Positions 43,750 through 54,466 of a stretch of 64,000 nucleotides of DNA are shown piece by piece (the first letter of the stretch is position 1; every line of letters starts with the position of its first letter). This DNA is from Ectocarpus siliculosus. Lineage: Eukaryota; Sar; Phaeophyceae; Ectocarpales; Ectocarpaceae. The stretch lies in contig FN648413.1 in NCBI GenBank assembly GCA_000310025.1, forward strand, positions 187,690 through 251,689, given 5' to 3'. Made by a program: the position numbers and the translations under genes. The notes under the pieces are model-generated. The model had not been told where the DNA came from. It saw only the letters and a program-made list of their open reading frames with translations, and did no database searches.

Positions 43750-44403
43750 GAAGTAACCAGAAAAGGGTACCCGGGTGGATTATCACCATTTCAGGGTATA
43801 CTTGGAAATCACCACGACACCAATCTCCGACAGCATCCGCCGTAGGTCGCGGCGAAACCAATAAACCGCTGTCGTGTCCTGTGCCTCGGAAGCATGATGC
43901 ACGAGGCAGGTCGTGCCCGTTTTTCTCTTTCTCTGTGCCTCTCTCTCTCTCTGTGCTTTTACTGATCAGCACCACAACGAACGAACTCGCGCGTCAAGCG
44001 AGTCCGACCCTCTGTCGAGAGGGGCCGGTATCCTATGGAGGCGGGGCCCATCAACGAGCGAGCGTTGTTGGTGTGGGTATGTATGTGCGGTACACGGTAT
44101 GTGCGGTACACGGTTTTTTCTACGGGTTTTATGCTAGAGCGTCGGGCGCCGAAATTATTTGACCATTTCTGGGTACAACATCGACCTCTTCCGGGTACAC
44201 CAGTAACCAATATCGGTCACACCAGAGGGTCCTAATGCCAGCGGTAGTTGTACCCAATGGAGATTTCTTCCGAAATGGGTGTACGGTGGTTTTTCGGCCA
44301 ATCAGCTGACAGCCTGGGGGTGCAAGCGTGTTGATTTCTAAGTTTACCCTAAAGTGGTGATAAAGTACCCGCGGGTATAGCCGTTTCTGGTTATTGGTGT
44401 TTT
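43750..44403. mobile_element. Non-autonomous TIR element with 8-bp duplication
   Basis: TTGAAGGA at 43742-43749 is repeated at 44404-44411. Between them the ends are inverted copies over about 65 bp with mismatches: AGTAACCAGAAA...TTATCACCATTTCAGGGT on the left against the complement of ACCCTAAAGTGGTGATAA...TTTCTGGTTATT on the right. The 654-bp interior has no transposase. An 8-bp duplication points to a hAT-like system. It ends 160 bp before the ATG of the next gene. Confidence 0.7.
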
Positions 44404-44563
44404 TGAAGGAACTTTGAAAAGTGTTCCATCCGCGTCGCCCCCTCGGTAAGATGTTGAGTGCAGCTGCAGACTGCTACAGACACACGGCAAGGTCAGCACG
44501 AGACACAGGCCCCAGGGGAGAGCGAGAGATTGTCTCTCTGTCGCACACGCCGCGGTCGAAGCG

Positions 44564-46483
44564 ATGCCTTCGTCTATCACAAGCCCGTGCTGGCTGCTGC
44601 TCTTGGCGCTCCTCAACGCTCTCGCGAGAGCAAGGGCGTTTTCTTTGGGAATCAACGCGATAGGGAGCGTGATTTCGTGCCGAACTTGGTACCGGGAAGA
44701 CGCTGCTGTGACCGGCACGATCCGCCCGGGAAGAGGGTCGCCACTCCACATGAACCAATCTTACAAGAACGACGCAGAGGTAGGGGTAGAGTGCTTAGCG
44801 GTTCGGCATTCGCCGCTCCGTGTTAGGGTCTGTCCGGCTGTGCATGTCTTTCAGAACGATGAGAACTGCAACGACACATGATCTTGAAGAACAAACCTAT
44901 CTACTGTACAGCAGTCGTAGCACTCCCGTCATAGATAGCACGTGATTGCCCGCTATCCGTAGGGCTTCAGTGCTTCGTTTAGCGTTGAAAATAGCACCTC
45001 TATGCAACACCCTACTAGGAGGACTCAAGGAAGGCTGTGGGGTAACCGGAGCTTTGCCGTTGAACTTTATCACTTTATCACTTTATCGAGGCAAGAAACA
45101 CAGATGCGGCGGAATCGCTACCCCGGGAGGTGACGTGGCCACTAAGGCGCCAAAGGTGTGGAGTGCAGCAGAGCAAGATACAAGATGCGTACCTGTATGC
45201 CAGTAGCCAGTATACCGCACGAAAGCTGAAACAACACATCCCCGTACACACGAACCCAAGAATCGGGAGGTGGTGCATAGCATACAGATAGACACACAAG
45301 ATGGCTACCGAACTTTCTATTTGAGCCTGTGACCAACAGGGCAGATATCGCTGTATGCTGCTCGGGAATTCGTGGAAATACAGGTAGCTTCCGCTGACGC
45401 TATGGATTCATTGTTATTATATCTGAGACTCTTTTCAACAGGTAGATATGGATGCGTCGTGTCATACTAAGATTATGATATTCCTGTGTGGGCCTTCCTC
45501 CTGTGACTGATCCCGGTTAGTTCGTCCAGGAATTTAGTTTTTTAAATGTGTGAGGACCGATTTCTAGACATTTCAGGAATTTATACGATACACCCCACGA
45601 AGGCTAAGCGCTGCAACTCAATGCTGTTGCTGTACACCTGCTTGTAGCACCAACATAACCCCTACGACATGATAAATATATATTGTGATATGGGTGTGTT
45701 TATTTTTATTTATTATTTTTCAGGTTTGGGGAGTACATATCGAAATGTGTGAGATCCAATTTCTAGATAACTGGGATGACAACATCAAAAATTAATCCGT
45801 ATCTGAAGAAGGAGGCAGCAACCGATTGTCGTAGCCACGAGAAGAATGCGATCACAAAGAGTACGTGGGCACCGTGTGCGTTCCCAGGAGATCAAACGTC
45901 GGTCCAACGACTGCATCTCACACCCCGTTTCTCTGGCCCTGGACCTTGTTTCTTCGCTTGCGCGTGCAGGCGGAGTTCTACGCGAAGCGGTTGCTGGACC
46001 TCATCACGCACAACGCTTTGCTGACGGCAAATACGTACTGGATGGAGCTCAGAGGTCGGTCCGCTGCCGAGATCTTGTTCCGTGTAGAGCTGCTAGTGAC
46101 ATTGCAGCAATACAAGTCTACATGCAGATGCTTGAGCGGCACGACGACATGGCCGTACTTTCGGCACCAAAAGAGTTGGGAATGGCACAAAGAGCAGGAG
46201 CCGTTTCTCTCCTGCGCGTTTTCCGTTTCGGTGCAATTCGACCGACGCAATGAAACAGCACATCACCCGTGTGCTACGACCTTTTTGTATTGTAGCAATG
46301 AGGGTCACCGGGTCCATATCTAGGTGTCTTGCAAGCGGCGTCAGGACTGGTTAGATTTAATCGGGTAAATGCTCACGGCAGGCCATCAGGAATACCCCGT
46401 TGAGTTGAATAACCTTGCTTGAAACTGGTGCTATGACGGGGCCGTACCCTTCACTCTCTGTCTGTCTGTCTCTGTCTCTGCCC

Positions 46484-46519
<36 letters not shown>

Positions 46520-47960
46520 GCTCCCTCCTTCATTCCCACCCCAGTCTCTCCCCCCCGCCTCCTCACCCTCTCTCTCGCCCCCGTTCCATATATCTCTGCA
46601 ACACCGACGAGATTCCACCATTGCACAACCCCACCTTCAGATTCATCGTTCTTGTTCTCTGTAACCTGCCTCCATTCGCCGCTATGTACTACTACCACCA
46701 TGACGTGCAGGAAACATGTACATCGAGTGGCTTAACAGGTATATCGAGGAGCGGGGGGGTGTTGAGGACGTCGGCTGGCATGCCTTCTTCGCCGGTATGC
46801 TGCGAGCACCTCCCGAGGATGTAGTGGTCAAGAAGCTCATCAAGAGCCCTAGGGGGGGCTCAGGCAACAACCCTTTCCTGGCTGACAGGTGGAGTGTGTG
46901 GGGTGTGTTTCACAGGGTGGTGTTACCAGGACCACTTTGTTCATACGGCAGCAGCTTGCGGCGATATCGAACTAGTTTTCACGGAGCTGGACTCGATGCT
47001 TCTGATGTCTCGATGTCGTCCGAACTGTACTGTTGTTTTCGCTCACAGAAGCATGGTGCTTCCTGGAGCACGTGCCGAAAAATCATGGGTTCATTCAGAT
47101 TGTATGCAGGTTGGTGGTGTACAAACGTTCTGCGTTGCAGACGTCGTTTGAGCGGGGGATTCCGTCAGATGCCACACTTGACGTAAATGAGTTCTGCCTA
47201 TGTTGGGAGGACATAATGCTGCAAGCCGCTTGCGCGTCGTTTTCTCCATCGCCCGACCGCTCTCGTCCGCACAACAACCGATATTTTTCGGACAAATCGA
47301 GCTTCCTTTAAGTTTTGGTCATCAAACCCTCGCCATGACTGGGGCCCCTGTCGTGCGTCTTGCTTGCTTACCGCAGCACGCCCCTCACGTGTGTATGACA
47401 CCCGTTGATCCTGTTGATCCCAAATTCCAGTCCCAACGCTGACCATGTTCTGTCACACCGGATACGGCATGGATCACACACCCTTGGTATGCCAACCTAG
47501 CGGAGAAATTATTTCGAACGCCGAGGTAATCGCTGAGGGGGGGGGCTGATATTTATCGTGAGGTGCGCACGGCGTACATCGCATGTTTTCCTCCGCGTCA
47601 GGAAGCCTGTGGAGTACAACGAGACTATTGAGCCAACAACCATCGCGCGCCGCCTCATGGAGATCCGGGAGCAGGTGGCGGAGCAGCTCGGCTCTGACCT
47701 GCAGCAGATCTCTGCGGAGAATGCTCGGCTGCAGGCAGACTACCACTACGAGGCGAGCGTTCTTGTTCGTTTTTCTGGCCTAGCGGCTCGGCTCTGGCGT
47801 ACAGCTGATATGTGTGCTTAGACCGCGAGGCTCTGCCGGCAGGGGTACCACACGAAGATATTTCTCGTGTTCGGAGTTTTAGTTGCCAGTCGCCGGTCAT
47901 GAGGGATGACTTCGTTTGATGCCTTGGCAGCAGATCCTGTCCTTCACCGATTCGTCCTGA
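44564..47960 (+). CDS. Small, probably plastid-targeted protein of unknown function
   Basis: Five exons with GT-AG introns and consistent phases: 44564-44779, 45970-46054, 46711-46888, 47602-47758, 47931-47960, giving 221 residues. Residues 1-27 look like a signal peptide (SPCWLLLLALLNALARA) and the next residues are R-A-F-S-L; Phe at the cleavage site is the hallmark of bipartite plastid leaders in algae with secondary plastids. The mature part is helical: AEFYAKRLLDLITHNALLTA, then MYIEWLNRYIEERGG, and a C-terminal block IARRLMEIREQVAEQLGSDL. The last block loosely recalls the Rubisco chaperone RbcX (R-EH-AEE pattern), but this is weak. Exons 3 and 4 are the best supported. Exon 1 is chosen for the leader and phase, and exon 5 is the least certain. 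A TIR element lies just upstream. Confidence 0.62.
45384..45470 (-). repeat. ACACAACGAATC short dispersed repeat, inverted copy 3
   Basis: The reverse complement reads TATGACACGACGCATCCATA and continues with AAAAGAGTCTCAGA, matching 41452-41551. It lies in intron 1 of the plastid-protein gene. Confidence 0.65.
46483..46517 (+). repeat. CT microsatellite in an intron
   Basis: A run of about 16 CT units inside intron 2 (46055-46710) of the small plastid-protein gene, within a longer pyrimidine-rich tract before the acceptor. Confidence 0.9.
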
Positions 47961-48288
47961 GGCTTGCTGGTTAGCCTAAGCCTGCGACCGCGGAAGCCGT
48001 ATCTTGCCCCGCCGGGTCGGCCAATACACAGAGGCCAGAACGGGTGCTCTACTCAAGCATTGTCACATTGTACAGTCACAAAAGCAATCTAAACAACGAG
48101 TGGATGAACGGCAAGATCAGTGGCGTGTCAACAACACCCGTGACCCCTCCCCAGCATCAGCGCATTGACCAAGACAGGAGCGTGACTGAACCGGAAACTA
48201 GAAAGACCATCACGGTATCGACGCACTTGGAAGAGGGGACGAGCGGTTTCGTAGGCTGATCGTAGGGGATACGCTGTGTCCATAGCTT

Positions 48289-50498
48289 TTGCCCATGGCT
48301 TTTTTGCGAAGCAGCAGTTGCACGAGTGAAAGCCCCAACAACATTATGCTCGCAACACACACCTCCAAACCAACGTGGCACCCTACGACTGTCTTAAGCA
48401 GCATAGCCAAACCTTTCTTCAGCCGTAGCCTATTGTTGATGCTGTGGATTGAGGCCGACACCCTTTTTTTCATGTCGAACCGAAGCAACTCCGCCCCCCC
48501 GTCGTGCTGCCTACAGTCCGAGCTTGGGCCGGATCGAGCCCAAGCATTGCGTCTCTCAAGTTTAAAACCGATGACCGACGTGGATCCCTCTTCCGGTACC
48601 GGCAACCCACCGCGACGACGCTCTACATATAAGGACGCTTTAGAGGTGACTTTTTTTTATTCCGGCATGTATTCATTGGGTATGAACGCGTGTTGGGACG
48701 CTCAAACTGGTCGCAGGGTTGGTAGCTCAGGAAGGGTTAGTGTAAGACTGTATGGTCTGTAGATTTGTGTTTGGTTCATCGAGGCTCGCTGGGCTCTTCG
48801 AGACAAGAACACGTCAGCGGTGTGGGCTGTTCGAGCTTGGCAAACGTCACTGATGACAGTTGATTCACACCAACACGTGCTTTGCTTTCATCTCGCACAA
48901 CGCGTTGATGGCACCACTGCTATGTTCTGATGAACCCACTCCAGAGGCGTGCCTTGGATATCGATGATGGTTTGTGTTGGGGCGGCCGTACTGGCACCCA
49001 TTTGGAAAGCTTTGTCTCTCGCGCCCGAGTGTCCTTGTCGATGGTGCCTCGTTTCGCTCTCGTCATCGGCCGTGATGTTGCCTGGAGCTGAGAGGCGGAA
49101 GAAACCCGTTTTGTTTTCTGGAAACCTCTCAACCATACCGAGTACACGCATCCCTCTGTGTCGTAAGTGGAAGGCGCGCTTCGATCGTAGGTCTTGTTCA
49201 ATGTGCTCGGGATACTGTGCTCTGCTTCCCCCGCTCTGATGCCTTCACGTCGGGCAGGCGAACACCGCATTGTCCCACGATGCCGGTTGAATCGTGTCCC
49301 CTGCTAGTCCCCCCTTGTATGTCCCGACTCTGATGCCTATTGGATCCTTGTACTATTGTACCGCCAACAGCATCAACGCCGCTGTGTTGTTCCGCGAAAT
49401 CGCAATGTATAGCTCGTGACGGCGGCGAGTATGAGGCGCGTCAAGGCGGAGTTGCGAATACGAGGGGATATGGTCACGTTGGACTGGTTGGATCGTTTCT
49501 CGAGCCGCGAGCTGGAGCAGAGGTGATGCCCCCTGCCCCGTTGGGTTAAGTTTGGGTCTTATATGGTACAGGGTGGTTCTGCAGTGCGATGCACGTTCAA
49601 CTGAGGAGTATGCCACCCTCTCTCCCCCGCAGACCAGTAGCGCGCCTATTTTGTAAGTAGTAATCCAAGGTGCCGACATTGACCCCGCCTCGGCTGCCTC
49701 AATAGATTTCTGGAAACGGTTTCGAGAAGGAGCAAGTAACCTAGCGTATCGCACGACTAAATAGGTAAATAATCTTGATGGGCAGGACAACGTTCAGAAG
49801 GTCCCGTCAAGTGCTGAGTTCCACGCTTTGTTGCCACCCGCTCTCTACTCAGCAAGATCTTAGCATTTCGCCCTATGTGGATGTTTGGTGATCTCACAGC
49901 AGAAGGAGAGCCGGCATGACATGTCAATATTCTGCCGATGTAGCCTACAACGTACCACCCATGTACGATACGCCCTCTTCTCTGACACCCACCACCGTTG
50001 CTGATGGTTACCGTTGTACTTGATGGATTTGCTCGGGCAGGGGGAACGCCCTCCTTGAGTCTCTGTTCGCGGGGCCGATGGTGCTCATCAAGGACCCGCT
50101 CCGTGATCGACCAAAAGTCGTCGAGCCGCTTAAGGTGGCCCAGGAGATCATGCAGGTCCGTGATTGGCTTAACCTTAGTACCAAGGTGACAAGGGCAAGC
50201 TGGTGCGTGATTGTTGTTGTTGTTGTTGTTGTGTGGCGGACTGAAGTGAGTGTAATTTCCCTTCGCCCTGTCACACATCACCCGCCCACACTTCGTCAAG
50301 GCAGTTGTTTCAAACGCATGACTCGGCCTTTACCGTTTCGTAGAAGACGGAGAGTATGTGCTAGTGGTGTTTATTCCTTTCTCGGTCGTTTCGACTCGTC
50401 TCAGTTCGTATCGGGAGTACTGGGGTATTTTGCGGGCGACATCCCTATCGCTACTTCGGCAAGTTCCCAATAAAGCATGCTCCGGCCTCGATAACTGG

Positions 50499-50538
<40 letters not shown>

Positions 50539-50716
50539 GCCGCTGCCGCCGCTGGGATTCCTTGTTCAGGGGAGAGAGGTCGTAGCCGAAGAGCTCATCA
50601 CGGTCTTGAAAGGGGTGCCGCAAGATCACCTTGCTATGACGGTTTCGCTTCTCAACGAGAAGTGGGAATCTACAGGAGATCCAGAGAGCGGAGAACCGGA
50701 CTTCCGCGAGAGCTAG
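48289..50716 (+). CDS. Spliced gene of unknown function, 3' exons resolved
   Basis: Three 3' exons join in phase: 49371-49415, 50041-50155 and 50570-50716 (TAG at 50714-50716). They encode INAAVLFREIAMYSS, then GNALLESLFAGPMVLIKDPL through VAQEIMQ, then GREVVAEELITVLKGVPQDH to the C-terminus FRES. The GT-AG sites are good. A candidate first exon is 48289-48645 (open frame to TYKDALE, donor GT at 48646), but a connecting exon of the right phase between 48646 and 49370 was not found, so the 5' half is uncertain. I do not recognise the family: a helical, Leu/Val-rich protein with no obvious catalytic motif. A CTG microsatellite lies 30 bases before the last acceptor. Confidence 0.5.
50501..50537 (+). 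repeat. CTG microsatellite before a splice acceptor
   Basis: About 12 CTG units followed by CCGCCGCTGCCGCCGCTG, inside the last intron of the preceding gene. The acceptor CAG is at 50567-50569. Confidence 0.95.
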
Positions 50717-52662
50717 GCGCTGGCCTGATGACAAATGGTGTGCTCTTCTTGTAGATGGGGCCGCGAGACGTAATGCGGTGTCGCGGGCGTGATGAAGTTT
50801 GCCGGACGAAGGAGCAAGAGTAGCGCTACACATATTGAGTCAGGGTCGTACGAGCAACAATGCAGTATTCACTATTCGCCGAAACTTGTACATGATGTGC
50901 GAAGTATATGGTGTGAGATGGCGCATGTACCCCGAAACCACCCTCTGAGAATTTCGGTTTCATGGTCGCCTGTGGGAATGGGTGAAAAGTCAAGTTTCTC
51001 CTCTCCGCGCGATGATCTTTGGCATTTCACGTCACAAATAGTGTCTGCACCAAGATTAGTCGTGAAGGATGTCAGGAAATGGGTCTGTCCCGTCGTTTGT
51101 TCGGGTCCAAGTCCCAAGTCCCAACGAGAAAGTGTCTCAAGTGGCTGTGTTTCCCCCTCACAAAAGGGTTGGGTGTGATCTGTAGGGGTTTCAAGTCTTG
51201 GGTGGGGTATTAGAAAAGTGTTCCAGAACTCATATAATAGTAGTACTTGTATCCGAAATGGCATCGGAAGTGTCATAGAACTCAACGGAACGCAAGTTGT
51301 GACCCCAAGTGCAGGCAGCAGGTGGCTTACGGTGCCGGCACGACTTTACCGTCGCGGACAGTCATATGCAGTCATCTCCTCCAGTCACAGGCAATGAAAA
51401 CGGAGCAACACTCCTCTTCTTGTTCCGCAATGGTGACTTTGGGCGTTTGTGCCCACGTCCGCTACAGCTCTGACGGTAGCACACCCTACGGCGATTTACT
51501 TCTGAAGCAATGCCCACGAGGCTACCGTCGCATCTGGGTCTAATCCCTCACACAGACATTTTTTCTAGCGGTATCTTCGTACTGCGCGTATATGCCCGTC
51601 TTGCTCGAGGCGGACACAGATTCCTACCGGTGGCGGGTACGTTGTTGAGACTGCCGGGTCAATACCTCACAAAACCACCCCGTGCAAGCCCAGCCTACGT
51701 GCTGACTAATCCACACTGGAATATCGAACGAGCACGAGCAGCGGGCGTAGACACGACAACGCGAAAACCAACCGGGGCCTCCGTGCTGTGCATCGCACCG
51801 AATGCATCCATGCTGTCGTCTTCGTCCAGCAGACCTCTGCCTTATCGTTCTGGACATGCGACACGTCTGCGTGCAGAAGGACAACGCCACGAAATGTGGC
51901 CGTGGTTTGCTAAGTAAGTCGATACCAGGTAGAGTCGTGGACCAAACACACAGCGACGAAGCAGGGACCACAAAAAATGTGGTGAAAGTGATCATCTTCG
52001 TAACTGGAGCGGCCGTCCGCCTCCATGGCCGTCCTCTCCTTGACATCGTCACACACACACACACCCCCTTCATTCACCCGTCATTGCCAGTCTGAGCTCC
52101 CTCACTCTCGCTTTCTGGGGTCTTCGACGGTAATGAAGCCGCGAAGTCCAATCCCTCACACAAATTGGAAACCATCATTCGGCGCTGGTTCAACTTGTTT
52201 TCCGGGCACTCGCCGCGACAACGGCTTCATGGCGGTGAAGGCTGTAGATAAAGGTAATCATGCAGCAAGCATTCGGGTCTGGCTGGCTGTGGAGTGAGAT
52301 TGAAAGAGAGCACTGGATGCATAAGATCTTGTGCTCGTCGTGCTCATGACGACCAGGTTCTTGTGTTGGATATGTAATCTAGGGGTATTGGTTGACAAGT
52401 GGCCGAGACGTTGAAGCAGCTGTATACCGACGCGTAGATCAGCTTCAGCCAGCCGGCTGTGTCATGTTCTTCGACTCGCACGCACGACGGTATTGCTTAG
52501 GTCAGTCCATATCGTAGCACGCACTAAGTGAAAAGTTTGGGTGCGTTGTGCACAACGGCCCTGATGACACGCCGGTGACATCTGCCACAAGATTCACTCC
52601 ACATCGAGTCATGTTCAAGTGAATCTTCCGCGCTCGCTCATTCACAATTCATTGCCGTTTCC
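50717..52662. other. Intergenic, no gene recognised
   Basis: Several open frames of 60-150 codons occur on both strands without motifs or splice logic. A short CA repeat is at about 52050-52063. No transposon ends were found. Confidence 0.4.
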
Positions 52663-53096
52663 TGTGGAGACCACCTTCAGAAACTCCCCAACGTCTGTCG
52701 AGGACGATTCCCTCTTTTCACAATGTCGTCGACGCGAGATGTCACAGCAGTGTCTGCTTTTGGGTGCAAAAGACACGGGTTCAAAACCCGCTGGTAACCA
52801 AATTTTCTTCCGGAAAACGGAAAAAGAAAAACGGTGGGTGGGCCAAGGGAGGACGCACTGGCTATCGAACTCGGAACTTCTGTAAACGTGGCGGACGTAG
52901 CGAATCCGTAAAACACGTACAGAGGATTGTGAGGAATGTGAATCGCCCCGCCGCCAGCCGGTCGGGTTCCGGTTACCCCAAGAAGACTTCTCTTGCCTGG
53001 AAAACAAGAAAAAGTCTCGAAAAAAGGGGGGGGTAATGTGGAGACCACCTTCAGAAACTCCCCAACGTCTGTCGAGGACGATTCCCTCTTTTCACA
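52663..53096. mobile_element. SINE-like insertion between 60-bp direct repeats
   Basis: A 60-bp sequence starting TGTGGAGACCACCTTCAGAA is present at 52663-52722 and identically at 53037-53096. The 314 bp between contain CACGGGTTCAAAACCCGC (52781-52798), a good tRNA T-arm/B box, preceded by GATGTCACAGCAGTG, a weak A box, and end in a poly-A/poly-G tract before the second repeat. The arrangement looks like a tRNA-derived SINE flanked by an unusually long target duplication, or a tandem duplication around it. 53097-53712 holds nothing recognisable. Confidence 0.65.
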
Positions 53097-53712
53097 TTCC
53101 CGTCTTCTCGGTTGACTGCACGAGGCGTACAGTCGTGTGACCACCGTCACCCCGTTCTTTTCGACTCTGTTGAGTGTTTTATATTTTTTTTCCAAGAGAA
53201 TTGCGTTGTGTCCCATAAGCCTTGCCTGTACATATGCTTCAGGCAAAAAAAAGCAAATACTTTCAATGAGCTGCCATAGGTTGAAAATGCCTTCTTGCTG
53301 TGTCCTCCCTGCACTGGGGGCATGGACTAGTATCTACATAGGCCTTCTGGGTTACCTAGATCAACAGCGTGACGCTTAAAAGGATGAACATGCATTGAAG
53401 CTGGCGAACTCGGAGGAAGGTTGTAGCAGAGCCTGGAATGAAACTTGACATGGCAATGCTATTTGCTCCACTATTATAGTGGAGAAACTTCGTACCTCCA
53501 CCAGACATATCTTCTCCCACAGACCTCCAATCTACCTCAAACCAACCGTATCGTGTAGGAAAGGGCTACAACTATCTAATTTAGGCAGTTACTCTACCGG
53601 TGGACCGATAAGTGCTACTGCTGTAGGTTGGCTCTGGGTGCATAACTTCTACAGTAGTAGGTGGATGGGCTGGAGTTGGCGCAAGGTTTGGGGTTGATGG
53701 GAGAATTTCTAT

Positions 53713-54050
53713 TTAGCTTGCTTTGCTAAGACTTAAGTGCTAGGTTAGCACGGATGCGACAAAACCTAGGTTGATACTGCTTGGGTAGGTGCTTAGCCTG
53801 TTTCCTGACGCGGTAGGCGCACCTGTGGAGGAACGGAAGGATGCCGCGCTACCATAGCGTGGAGACCGGAGGGAGGAGGGGGATGAATTGGATGGGAGAA
53901 AGGCTTCAGCTGCTGGTGGACACTATGTTGCCGGCCCCAGGCTCTTCCCGCCCTTCCCCCCCCCACGCCCTGTTATGGCTGTGTGTGTTTTACCGTGTCA
54001 TCGTATATATCGAAAGTCTTATTGTGTGACTGTTATCACCTCGTACTGTC
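53713..54050 (+). repeat. 338-bp flank duplication, left copy
   Basis: The sequence from TTAGCTTGCTTTGCTAAG to CCTCGTACTGTC directly precedes the left LTR of element 2. The same 338 bp, apparently without change, recur at 61965-62302 beyond the right end of the element. Confidence 0.95.
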
Positions 54051-54382
54051 TATTCGATATACTCGTAGCATAGCATGGGGGTGGTATATTGCGTATACAT
54101 ATGCGGGGATTGCAGTGACGAACTACGGAGGGACAAGAAGTTTCTTTGTGTTTTCCTTGGGAGTGTAGTAGATTGGTGGAGATTCATGGAGATTCGTTCT
54201 GGGTATTAAAGCGTTATGCGTGACTTGATGCCGTGATGGAATGACGAGCTCAAGCACGCCCCCGATGAATACAACACGTTTTTCACCACGTCTACACGTC
54301 TTTACCTACCCGTGCGGCCCGTCATGGCCGAGCTGCTCTACGCTCCCATCACACACAACTGAGCCACCCGAATTATCGATCA
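54051..54382 (+). repeat. 5' LTR of element 2
   Basis: 332 bp from TATTCGATATACTCG to TTATCGATCA. The right boundary is fixed by comparison with the remnant at 26994-27340, where homology stops at the same CA. Confidence 0.93.
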
Positions 54383-54466
54383 CGCTAGCGTATGACACGT
54401 CGTCTACGAGATTCGAGTCGAGCTTAGTTTGGAGTATCGCTTTGCGGCGATCAGCAGCAGCCACCG

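Noticed and set aside
44458-44826. Alternative first exon in another frame (MQLQTATDTRQGQ...)
   Set aside because: It lacks a leader, is basic low-complexity sequence, and its phase does not join the next exon as well as the frame starting at 44564.
47033-47190. Extra exon of the plastid-protein gene (EHVPKNHGFIQIVCRLVVYK...)
   Set aside because: The phase does not fit the flanking exons, while 46888 joined to 47602 is in phase and gives a smooth peptide (LADRKPVEYNE).
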